Shown piece by piece: positions 8,331 to 15,592 of a DNA stretch of 64,000 nucleotides. Source of the DNA: Rhodospirillales bacterium (GTDB lineage: Bacteria; Pseudomonadota; Alphaproteobacteria; Rhodospirillales; WMHbin7); NCBI GenBank assembly GCA_016215555.1, contig JACRJC010000039.1, positions 37,884-101,883 on the forward strand, read 5' to 3'. The notes below the pieces were generated by a model. That model made no database searches and was not told the DNA's origin. It saw nothing but the letters and a program-made list of their open reading frames with translations. A program made the translations under genes and the position numbers. Numbering within the stretch: the stretch's first letter is position 1; each line of letters starts with the position of its first letter.

Positions 8331-10256
8331 TCAGCGCCGGCGGAAGATGCCGGCCAGCAACTCATCGACCCGCAAGATCAGTTGCTCGGTCATTTCCTTG
8401 TAGAATTCCTCGAGATTGGTGGCCCTTGCATGGCTGAAGCGCACCTGCGGCCCGATATGTTCAACCACATATTCCCGCAACTGCTGGCGCACGATCTCCT
8501 GGCCCTGTTCCTTGGTTACGCCCCATTGGCGGGCATGCCAGGCGATGCGCTCGTCGACATTCTCGGTGGCGAAATGCCAGAATTTGATGTCGCCGAACAG
8601 CTCGGCGAAATCCTCGCTGGAGAGGATCTCGATGGCCTCCCACAGGCCGGCGCGCAGCAGATAGACGCCCTCCAGGCCGGCAAGGTCGCTTAGCAGCACG
8701 CCGTTTCTGGGTTCGTCCTCCTGATTGCCGACGGCCTTGCAAAAGACGCCCTCGGCCACCATGCGGTCCAGGTCGGTCCGCTCGACGAAATGCAGCCAGG
8801 TCTTGCCCTTGGCCGCCGGATTGGTGGAAATGCGCGGCACGATGCGCACCAGGGGCGCCAAGGGATAGTCGCCCTTGCGCATCAATTCGCCCAGCCGCCA
8901 CAGGGCGGCGGCAGCGCCGGTCACATGCGGCTGCGACGGGTCGGCAGGATCGCCGCCCACCAGCAGCACCAACACACGGTTCGCGGGACCGCGCGGCGTC
9001 ACCAGAGCCGGCCTGATCTGGCTGCGGGTGCGGTCGAAGGTCTGGCGCTGGGCGACCAGCGGTCCACCGGCCTGAGCCTTGTCCAGCGCCGCCTTGACAT
9101 AGCCGAGATCCTCGGCGATCAGATTGGGACGTGGGCGCTGAAAGACGATTCCGGCCACGTAATGGGCGAAATTGGCCGCCTCGTTCAGCTTGAAGCGCTC
9201 GGGATTCGACAGAAAATAGGCGGCGATGGCGGCGGCGAAACTGTCGCCGCAGCCGGTATCCTCATGCACCTTGGGATCGACCTGGACCACGTTTTCGTGG
9301 ATCAGGGGCGAATAGACGAAATCGACCAGCCCGCCCCTGGCCTTGCGGGCCAGACTGGCTCCCCTGGCGCCATCGGTGATGACGACGTGCCAGGCCCCCA
9401 GTTCCAGGGTGCGGCGGCTGATTTCGCGGGCGATCATCTTGCGCAGTTCCGAGGCGTCGTGGTGATGCTTGCGCAATGGTTCGAATCCGAAGAAGCCGCC
9501 CGCCTCGGCCAGATTGAAGCTGACCACATCGACCACACTGATGAAATCGCGGTATTCGGTGAAGAGCTGCTTCAACTGATTGCCGCCGACCAGCCAGAAG
9601 ACCTTCAGCGAGGGATTGCCCATCTTCATGCGGCGCACTTGCTCGAACTTTTGGGAATCGACGGGTTCCTGGCCGATGAAAATGAAGGCGTTGCGCCCTT
9701 GCAGGAACTCGCGCTCGATCTTGAAGGGATCGACATTTCCGCGATCCCAGCTTGGCCCCTTTTCGGTCAGGATCAGCTTGGCGAAGCCCTGGTCTTGCAG
9801 GATCAGCGAGGTGCGCGAGCGCCCCGGCACCGCTTTGGCGCCGAACATGGGCGCCGTATCGGCCCAGGACAGATGCTCGATCGGCGGCACCTGGACGTCG
9901 GCGCCGAAAGCCGCCAGCAGGACTTTCATGTCGCTGGCCAAATTCAACAGCCCGCCGCCGGGCGTGCGCGCGGTGTCGCCGATCTGGGAATCGGTCAGGG
10001 TCACCTCTTCGCCGGTCGAGCCGTCGATGGTCACGACCCAGCCCTGGTCCCGGCGCTCGATGCTGTCCACCGATACCTTGACCGCGTCGGGCGACAATTT
10101 GCGCAATCGTTCGAGGACGGGGCGCAATTCCTCGGCCACGCTTGAAGCGAACAAATCCACCGTCTGCGACCATAAAAGCGAGACCGCCACCACTTCGCAT
10201 TTGCGGTTGATGTGGCGGATCGCCGCCTCGCGGGCCTCTGCGGCTTGATCGCTCAT
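8331..10256 (-). CDS. PfkB-like carbohydrate kinase with long N- and C-terminal extensions
   Basis: A 641-aa protein whose middle part (about 95-400) resembles the ribokinase/PfkB fold: a sugar-side GGLLNLASDMKVLLAAFGAD segment, VVSFNLAEAGGFFGFEP, WHVVITDGARGAS and the ATP-site anion-hole motif DTGCGDSFAAAIAAYF near residue 332, the usual D-T-x-G-x-G-D with the catalytic Asp retained. The first roughly 95 residues and the last roughly 230 (from GPANRVLVLLVGGDPADPSQ) are not part of PfkB enzymes of about 310 aa and are unfamiliar. The C-terminal part includes helices ending in VDELLAGIFRRR. The substrate is unknown. It is divergent from the AsmA-like gene, with a 123-bp shared promoter gap. 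Confidence 0.7.
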   Translation of the reverse strand: MSDQAAEAREAAIRHINRKCEVVAVSLLWSQTVDLFASSVAEELRPVLERLRKLSPDAVKVSVDSIERRDQGWVVTIDGSTGEEVTLTDSQIGDTARTPGGGLLNLASDMKVLLAAFGADVQVPPIEHLSWADTAPMFGAKAVPGRSRTSLILQDQGFAKLILTEKGPSWDRGNVDPFKIEREFLQGRNAFIFIGQEPVDSQKFEQVRRMKMGNPSLKVFWLVGGNQLKQLFTEYRDFISVVDVVSFNLAEAGGFFGFEPLRKHHHDASELRKMIAREISRRTLELGAWHVVITDGARGASLARKARGGLVDFVYSPLIHENVVQVDPKVHEDTGCGDSFAAAIAAYFLSNPERFKLNEAANFAHYVAGIVFQRPRPNLIAEDLGYVKAALDKAQAGGPLVAQRQTFDRTRSQIRPALVTPRGPANRVLVLLVGGDPADPSQPHVTGAAAALWRLGELMRKGDYPLAPLVRIVPRISTNPAAKGKTWLHFVERTDLDRMVAEGVFCKAVGNQEDEPRNGVLLSDLAGLEGVYLLRAGLWEAIEILSSEDFAELFGDIKFWHFATENVDERIAWHARQWGVTKEQGQEIVRQQLREYVVEHIGPQVRFSHARATNLEEFYKEMTEQLILRVDELLAGIFRRR

Positions 10257-10379
10257 GTTCCCCCCTTTGCCTGCCTGCCGAAATCGGCTGCCCCTCCTGG
10301 CCCGGAAAGGTTAGAATAAGTCCATCCTTTTTGAAAGGGCGCCTTGATGCGCAACGTTTCTGCTTGTTAATTTGAACGG

Positions 10380-12890
10380 ATGAAAACCGCCCTCCCCCCA
10401 AGCCTGGCCGCCGCCTGGACCGGCCTTTCGACAAGCTGGCGAGGCCTGACCCCCCGGGTCCGGCGGGCCCTGCGCACCGGCGCGCTGTCCCTGGCAATGC
10501 TGCTGGCCCTGCTGGCTTTCCTGCCTGAAGCCGGCTTGCGCTGGGGGCTGGACAAGGCCTTGCGCCAGCTCGGCATGGCCGAGATTCACCTGGCCAGCGC
10601 CGACATCGCCCTCTTCAACGGTCGCCTGGTCATCAAAAGCTTCAGCGCCGGCCCCCGCATCGGCCAGGCTTTGGGGCTCGACCGCCTTGACTTTGCCTTC
10701 CGCTGGCTGCCCCTGCTCAAGCGCGAGGTCTCGGTGGAATCGCTGAATCTGGCCGGCCTGACCATCGATCTGAAGCGCGATGGCGCCAAACTGCTGGTCA
10801 ACGGCGCCGTCATCGATCTGGGCGGCGGCCAGTCCGGCGGCGACGGAGTCTGGAATTTCGACATCGATTCCCTGACCTTGTCGGACAGCCGCATCACCTT
10901 TGCCGACGGGCCTCTTGGCCTGAAGATCGAGCTCGAGCGGCTCGAGCTTCGCAATCTGAAAAGCGCCGATCCCAATTCCACGGCCAGCTTTCACATCAAA
11001 GGCAGGATCGACGGCGCAAGCTTCGATCTGACGGGAAGCGCCGTCCCCTTCGCGGCTTCGCCCTCGCTGGAAGCGGGGCTGACGCTGCAAGATCTCGACC
11101 TGAAATTGCTGGAGCCGCTTTTGAGCGGCATGCTGGAGGGGCGGTTGACGGCCGATCTCAAGCTGGCGGGCACGACCGCCAGCCTTGACGGTCAGGGCCG
11201 GCTGGAATTGCGAGAGGCAAGCTTCGCCCAGGGCCAGACCGAGGGCGGGGCCGGCCTGGCCCAAGCCACGACCGAGCGGCTGCATTGGGACGGAACCGCA
11301 GGCCGTCTGGATTGGCAGGGCGATTTTTCCCTCCAGACCCTGCGTTTCAAGAATGCCGAACTGGCGGCCCAGCCGGAACGTCTGGCGGGACAAGGGCGTC
11401 TGACCCTCGATCTGGCGTCGGATCGGCTCGGCCTGCGCTGGGAGGGCAAGCTGGACAGCGGTTCCCTGCCGATCGACAGCGCCGGTTTCAGCTGCCGCCT
11501 GACCCAGGCGGGGTTGGACGGTCTGGTCGAAGCGGGGCGCGACGCCAATGGGGATATCCGGCTGTCGTCCCATCTTGCCGTGGCGGCACGGAACATCGTG
11601 ATTGCCGAGCCGGGGACGAAAAACGAGATCCTGAACGCGCCGAAATTCGATGCCGGCGCCCTTCGCCTGACCCAGGCCCGTCTGGCCGCTTCCGGCGGCT
11701 TCGTCGCCGAGGCGTTGACCATCGACGATCTGCTGGTCAAGATTGCCCGCCGGACCCAACCACCCGCCAAGGAACCGGCGTCGCCCGGCCAGCAAGGCCC
11801 CAAAGCCGCGAGCGCCAGTCCGCGTCTGGCCCTGGATCGTTTCGCCATCGCCGGCAACAGCCGTTTCGACTTCGAAGACCGCACCCCCAGCCAGCCGGTT
11901 TCCATCAGCTTCGACAAGGTGAAACTGTCGCTGGCCAATCTCGATTCCGACAAGCCCGGCCAGGACAGCCCCTTCGAGATCGAGGCCCGCGCCGGCAATG
12001 CCAGCCTGTCGCTTTCGGGCCATGCCAAACCCTTCGCCTCGGGGGTCACGGCCCGCTTCTCCACCAACGTCAAGGCCTTCGAACTGCCGCCCTTGTCGCC
12101 CTATGCGGCCGACGCCCTGGGGGTCGAGTTGCAGACCGGGCATTTCGACGGCGAGATTTCGGCCCGCCTTGAGAATGGCGATCTGGAAGGCAGGGTCGAT
12201 CTGGCCCTCTCCAACCTGTTCGCCGCCCAACCCGATCCCAACGCCCCCTTGGCCAAGCAGACCGGCATGCCGGTGGCCCTGGTCCTGGATCTGTTGCGCG
12301 ACGGCGAGGACCGCATCCGCCTGTCGATCCCCGTCGGCGGCAATCTGTCGGATCCGCAGTTCGACCTGAGCGACGCGGTGTCGAAGGCCATCGGCGGCGC
12401 CTTGCGTCAAACGGCGGTGACGACCCTGAAAGTGGTGTTTCCCGTCTTGCTGCTGATCGATGGGCTGGCCGACGCCGGCTCGCCGCTTCTGGCCCCTGTG
12501 CCCTTCACGCCCGGCGCCGACGAGCTGGAAAGCGAGGCCCTGGCCCGGCTCGAGATCGTCGGCAAGCTGCTGCGCGAGCGTCCCGGCCTGAAACTGTCCC
12601 TGTGCCCGGCCAGTTCACCCGATCTGGACTGGCCGGTGCTGCTGGCCGGGAAGAAGCAAGAAGAACTGGGCGTGTTCTACAAGATGCAAAAGCTGGTCAG
12701 CCTGGAAGCTAAGCCAGAGAAGACCCCGCCCGACCTGGCGGCCCTGACCCAATTGGCCGAGAAGCGCTCCGCCAACGTGAAAAGTGCGCTGGCCGAAAAA
12801 TCGGGCATCGATCCCGGGCGGCTGTTCTTGTGCCTGCCCAAAGTCGATGCCGTCCCCAATTCCCAGCCCCGCGTCGATCTGATGTTATGA
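10380..12890 (+). CDS. AsmA-like DUF748 envelope protein
   Basis: An 836-aa protein with one N-terminal membrane helix (residues about 37-55, ALSLAMLLALLAFL) and a long periplasmic beta-rich body with repeated short amphipathic strands (SLNLAGLTIDLKRDGA, FDIDSLTLSDSRITFADG). The C-terminal part carries the DUF748 signature: VFPVLLLIDGLADAG, PFTPGADELESEALARLEIV and LLRERPGLKLSLCPAS. AsmA-like proteins are thought to form lipid-conducting beta-grooves between the inner and outer membranes. A start at the first ATG fits. The hemerythrin gene follows 24 bp downstream in the same direction, possibly cotranscribed. Confidence 0.85.
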   Translation: MKTALPPSLAAAWTGLSTSWRGLTPRVRRALRTGALSLAMLLALLAFLPEAGLRWGLDKALRQLGMAEIHLASADIALFNGRLVIKSFSAGPRIGQALGLDRLDFAFRWLPLLKREVSVESLNLAGLTIDLKRDGAKLLVNGAVIDLGGGQSGGDGVWNFDIDSLTLSDSRITFADGPLGLKIELERLELRNLKSADPNSTASFHIKGRIDGASFDLTGSAVPFAASPSLEAGLTLQDLDLKLLEPLLSGMLEGRLTADLKLAGTTASLDGQGRLELREASFAQGQTEGGAGLAQATTERLHWDGTAGRLDWQGDFSLQTLRFKNAELAAQPERLAGQGRLTLDLASDRLGLRWEGKLDSGSLPIDSAGFSCRLTQAGLDGLVEAGRDANGDIRLSSHLAVAARNIVIAEPGTKNEILNAPKFDAGALRLTQARLAASGGFVAEALTIDDLLVKIARRTQPPAKEPASPGQQGPKAASASPRLALDRFAIAGNSRFDFEDRTPSQPVSISFDKVKLSLANLDSDKPGQDSPFEIEARAGNASLSLSGHAKPFASGVTARFSTNVKAFELPPLSPYAADALGVELQTGHFDGEISARLENGDLEGRVDLALSNLFAAQPDPNAPLAKQTGMPVALVLDLLRDGEDRIRLSIPVGGNLSDPQFDLSDAVSKAIGGALRQTAVTTLKVVFPVLLLIDGLADAGSPLLAPVPFTPGADELESEALARLEIVGKLLRERPGLKLSLCPASSPDLDWPVLLAGKKQEELGVFYKMQKLVSLEAKPEKTPPDLAALTQLAEKRSANVKSALAEKSGIDPGRLFLCLPKVDAVPNSQPRVDLML

Positions 12891-12914
12891 CGAGACAGCG
12901 CAAGGAGAGGCCCC

Positions 12915-13334
12915 ATGCCCATCGTCTGGTCCCAAGAAACCATGTCCATCGGCCTGCCTTCCATCGACGCCGACCATCAAAAGCTGCTGGCCCTTATCAA
13001 CGAGGTCGAGGCCGTCGCCCTGCAGCGCTTGCCGGCCGACGTCATCGAGCGCGTCCTGGCCCAACTGGCGCAATATGTCAGCTATCATTTCCGGCGCGAG
13101 GAGGAAATGATGGCGAAGGCCGGATTCCCCGGCCTGACCGAACATGAAGGCCTGCACGAGGAGTTTTCGGATCGGGTCTGCCAGCTAACGGCCCAGTATT
13201 TCATCGACGCCAACCTGGCCGACGCCAAGGAGCTTTTGGACTTCCTCTCCAACTGGCTGGTCGTCCATATCCAGAGCCGCGATCCGGAATTCGTTTCCTG
13301 GGTCAAGGGGGCAGCGGTCGATGGCGCGGCCTAA
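12915..13334 (+). CDS. Bacteriohemerythrin
   Basis: A 139-aa single-domain hemerythrin that binds O2 at a non-heme di-iron site; it may store or deliver oxygen. The ligand pattern is complete: His in IDADHQKLL (about 21), His and Glu in YHFRREEEMM, the HEGLHEEF pair, and the closing His...Asp in VVHIQSRDPEF. Length and start (MPIVWSQETMSIGLP) are typical. A Shine-Dalgarno AAGGAGAG lies about 10 nt upstream. The protein is cytosolic. Such proteins are common in microaerophilic and magnetotactic alphaproteobacteria. Confidence 0.93.
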   Translation: MPIVWSQETMSIGLPSIDADHQKLLALINEVEAVALQRLPADVIERVLAQLAQYVSYHFRREEEMMAKAGFPGLTEHEGLHEEFSDRVCQLTAQYFIDANLADAKELLDFLSNWLVVHIQSRDPEFVSWVKGAAVDGAA

Positions 13335-13344
13335 CCGGAATTAA

Positions 13345-13650
13345 TCAGGATCCATCCCCGCTGGATCCGACGCGCAGGGATTTGCGAAGCCGCAATTTCC
13401 TTTGGGCCGGCTCGGGCAGTTCGGACAGATCGATGATCTTCTTGCTGACCAGCAGCTCGACCAGATCTTCGGTGACGCGGGCCATGCTGAAATCCGTCGC
13501 CGAGAGTTCGTCACCCCCCCTTTCCCTTTCCCGGTCCTGAAAGGCCGTAACCTCGGGATGCGCCCCGGGCAAATATTCAATCGTATCCTCGGTGGGCTCG
13601 AAACTGACTCCGATGATGCTTCCTTGACCATTGCGGATGATGTACGGCAT
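13345..13650 (-). CDS. Small conserved hypothetical protein
   Basis: About 101 aa from the internal ATG at 13650 (MPYIIRNGQGSIIGVSFEP). The frame is open further upstream to 13761, but that extension is IS-related DNA, and MPY... matches the usual beginning of a small proteobacterial family (sometimes labelled 'tryptophan synthase beta-like', from memory) with the pattern MPY-x-R-x...G-x-I. The C-terminal half is helical, ending in the family-like LVSKKIIDLSELPEPAQRKL. Function unknown. It converges with the hemerythrin gene. Confidence 0.6.
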   Translation of the reverse strand: MPYIIRNGQGSIIGVSFEPTEDTIEYLPGAHPEVTAFQDRERERGGDELSATDFSMARVTEDLVELLVSKKIIDLSELPEPAQRKLRLRKSLRVGSSGDGS

Positions 13651-13757
13651 CAAGCTTTCGTCCTTCGATGCATGGCAATCGTAAATAGATACTGTCCCCG
13701 GACGTGGTGTAAGAGCGGCGATGATCTCACTCTCTCCGGCTTGACTTGGCCGGTTTG

Positions 13758-14048
13758 TCATGCCGCCACGGCGGGCAGCCTGACGAAGGGATCATCGCTC
13801 AAGGCGGCGATGGTTTCCAGCGTCATGTAACGGGCGCGCTGCACGGCCCATTCATCGTTTTGTTCCAGCAAGATAGCGCCGACGAGCCTTGTGATGGCCT
13901 CTTCGTTGGGGAAGATGCCGACCACCTCGGTGCGGCGTTTGATCTCATCGATGCGCCGTTTGACCGCTGCGCGGTAGGGCAGATGCTGTTCGATCAACTG
14001 CCACTGATCGTCGGTAAGCCAGAAAACCTTGCTCATGGACGGAACCAC
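13758..14048 (-). pseudogene. Chimeric transposase relic (IS5-type N-terminus, IS256-type C-terminus)
   Basis: A 96-aa frame made of two transposase pieces in phase. Residues about 5-24 (MSKVFWLTDDQWQLIEQHLP) are the start of an IS5-family OrfA. Residues about 33-96 (DEIKRRTEVVGIFPNEEA, ILLEQNDEWAVQRARYMTLE, LSDDPFVRLPAVAA) are the end of an IS256/Mutator-family transposase. No DDE catalytic core is present, so it cannot encode an active enzyme. Downstream DNA to about 13651 probably holds the IS256-family terminal sequence (a TACTGTCCCCGG motif near 13693). It marks past insertion and deletion just before the giant-protein cluster. Confidence 0.75.
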
Positions 14049-14271
14049 CCAAATAACGCTTCAGGCCATTGAATTATCTAAAGATTAATGCGATCTGATC
14101 CAAGTTGGCGCTTGCTGGCAACAACCAATAATACATTAAACATTTAAACAATGTGTGCGCTGCTTAAAGGCGTAACATATTTCACACCTTATGATAGCGA
14201 ATCGAGCTTGATCCGCCATCGCCCGTGGTGATATAAGACCGTATCGTCTTTACTATCTAAAGGGGAACGTT
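14049..14271. other. AT-rich upstream region of the giant-protein cluster
   Basis: A 223-bp gap with clearly higher AT content than its surroundings (for example around 14125-14150, rich in TTAAAC and AATAATACATT). No gene is visible. It lies directly before the 106-aa gene and after the transposase relic, and probably contains the promoter of the 106-aa gene. I could not single out a convincing -35/-10 pair. Confidence 0.45.
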
Positions 14272-14592
14272 ATGGCTTCGCAGACCACTCAATTGACCGC
14301 CAATTCGAATTGCACCGCCGTTGCTAGCGGAGACGCCAACCAATCAACTCAGGTCCGCTTCATGGCGCCGATGAACAGCACCGTCTGGTGGATGCCGACA
14401 GTTTCGAACGCCATGGTCACCCAGGCTTTGCCGAACGACGTCGGCAACGGCCAAGTGACCTTCGTCAAGGGGCTGGCCATCAATTTTAACGCCATGGGCG
14501 GCACGGCCTACAACATCACGCTCAGCGGCCAGATCATCGACAAGGTCTCGGGCACAGCGACCTACAGCGGCTTGGTCATCTTCAGCCAGTAG
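14272..14592 (+). CDS. 106-aa beta-rich hypothetical protein
   Basis: Unrecognised. The start is well supported by AAAGGGGAA ending 5 nt before the ATG. The protein has no signal peptide and is rich in Thr, Ser, Asn, Ala and Val, with alternating strand-like segments (QVTFVKGLAINFNAM, AYNITLSGQIIDKVSG). One Cys. It ends ATYSGLVIFSQ, similar in pattern to the end of the downstream roughly 300-aa protein (KYAGTIAAWPY), hinting at a shared beta-sandwich edge; this is weak. It is followed by a 13-bp perfect hairpin, so it may be a separately and more strongly expressed first gene of the locus. It could be a small structural or secreted subunit. Confidence 0.65.
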   Translation: MASQTTQLTANSNCTAVASGDANQSTQVRFMAPMNSTVWWMPTVSNAMVTQALPNDVGNGQVTFVKGLAINFNAMGGTAYNITLSGQIIDKVSGTATYSGLVIFSQ

Positions 14593-14625
14593 TAAGGGCA
14601 TCTCAGGCGGGATGCTTCTCGAGGA

Positions 14626-14654
14626 GGAAACGCTTCCCGCCGGGAAGCGTTTCC
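14626..14654 (+). terminator. 13-bp perfect hairpin after the 106-aa gene
   Basis: GGAAACGCTTCCC pairs fully with GGGAAGCGTTTCC across a 3-nt loop (GCC). It starts 33 bp after the stop at 14592. No T-run follows, so it is a terminator without the classical U-tract, a processing or attenuation hairpin, or an mRNA-stabilising 3' end giving the 106-aa gene a higher transcript level than the large genes behind it. Confidence 0.5.
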
Positions 14655-14689
14655 AAATCCTTTCGCCGGAAAGGTCTGTGAGAGGTGTC

Positions 14690-15592
14690 GTGTCTAAACT
14701 GTCGGTTGGGAAGGGTGCGCCGAGTCTGCGGGCTCCCCAACACGGGCAGTCTGCACCCGGGGCTTGCTTCGAGGCCGGTATTCTCCGGTTCCGCCGCTCT
14801 GCCGTTCCTGTCCCTTTCGTGTTCGCGTTTCTGTTCGTTTCGATTGTCCTGACCAACTGGCCGGCCCGGGGCGACGAGTTTGCGTCGCTCAAGGTGGAGC
14901 CGGGTGTCCCCGTCAGGCGGGAGTTTGGCGACATGGCCTTGCGTATCCTTGTGGACAGACAGAAGGCGGCGCTGAACCTTTCCATCCTCTTGGGCGGGCG
15001 GGTGGTCGGCGAAAAGGCGCTAACTCCCTACGACAACGTCTATCCGCTGAAACTGCAGGCCGGTCCCAACGTGGTCGAAGGCGGGCTTTTCGCCTATTTC
15101 GGCTATGCGGGCGAGGTGTCCTCGCTCGAAGGCGATTTCACCGTCACCCAATGCCGCACCGCCTCCGGCGACTGCAAGACCGAAAGCCTGCCTTACCGCC
15201 AGGAAATCGCCGACTGGTCGTGGTCCAGCCCGCCAATTCTCCAGCATTGGACGGTTTGGCTGACTCCTGAACTGAATGCCGAGATCGACCTGCAATACAC
15301 GAAGGGACAGACCGTCCTGGCGACCTTTGAAACCGTGGGACAGATCCTCCGCACCACTAGCCTGACGCAAGGCGCGAACCGCAGCCAGTTCACCGAGGGC
15401 GCTGCGGTGGGGACGGTGACGATCGAGCCCAACATGCTCCTCACCATGCGCCCGGCCACGCCCGCGCAGATGGGCGGGGTAAGCTTGGACGGCGTCTTCT
15501 CGTCCTCGGACCATCAACACGTGAAATATGCCGGCACCATCGCGGCATGGCCCTATGTGGCGCCGCAGACAAGCGGGGGGAGGGCGCCTTAG
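14690..15592 (+). CDS. Exported or membrane-anchored hypothetical protein (~300 aa)
   Basis: Unrecognised. The frame is open from 14612, but that start lies before the hairpin; the GTG at 14690, preceded by GAGAGG, is a more plausible start and leaves 300 aa. A strongly hydrophobic stretch (PFVFAFLFVSIVLTNW) followed by PARGDEF looks like a signal peptide or anchor after a long basic N-region (RFRRS). The mature part is beta-rich and has two Cys about 8 residues apart (TQCRTASGDCKTES). Its stop (TAG, 15590-15592) directly abuts the ATG of the 1228-aa gene, so the two are coupled. It may anchor or chaperone the giant proteins at the envelope; that is inference. A GTG at 14678 is an alternative start. 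Confidence 0.6.
   Translation: MSKLSVGKGAPSLRAPQHGQSAPGACFEAGILRFRRSAVPVPFVFAFLFVSIVLTNWPARGDEFASLKVEPGVPVRREFGDMALRILVDRQKAALNLSILLGGRVVGEKALTPYDNVYPLKLQAGPNVVEGGLFAYFGYAGEVSSLEGDFTVTQCRTASGDCKTESLPYRQEIADWSWSSPPILQHWTVWLTPELNAEIDLQYTKGQTVLATFETVGQILRTTSLTQGANRSQFTEGAAVGTVTIEPNMLLTMRPATPAQMGGVSLDGVFSSSDHQHVKYAGTIAAWPYVAPQTSGGRAP

Noticed and set aside
8790..10145. 451-aa open frame on the plus strand
   Set aside because: It is antisense to the PfkB-like gene, which carries a recognisable kinase motif and a better context.
10311..12410. 699-aa open frame on the minus strand
   Set aside because: It is antisense to the AsmA-like gene. Its product is Gln/Gly/Arg-rich with no domain, typical of GC-driven shadow frames.
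14612..14689. Earlier ATG start for the roughly 300-aa protein
   Set aside because: The start lies before the 13-bp hairpin and lacks a suitable ribosome site; a start after the hairpin fits better.
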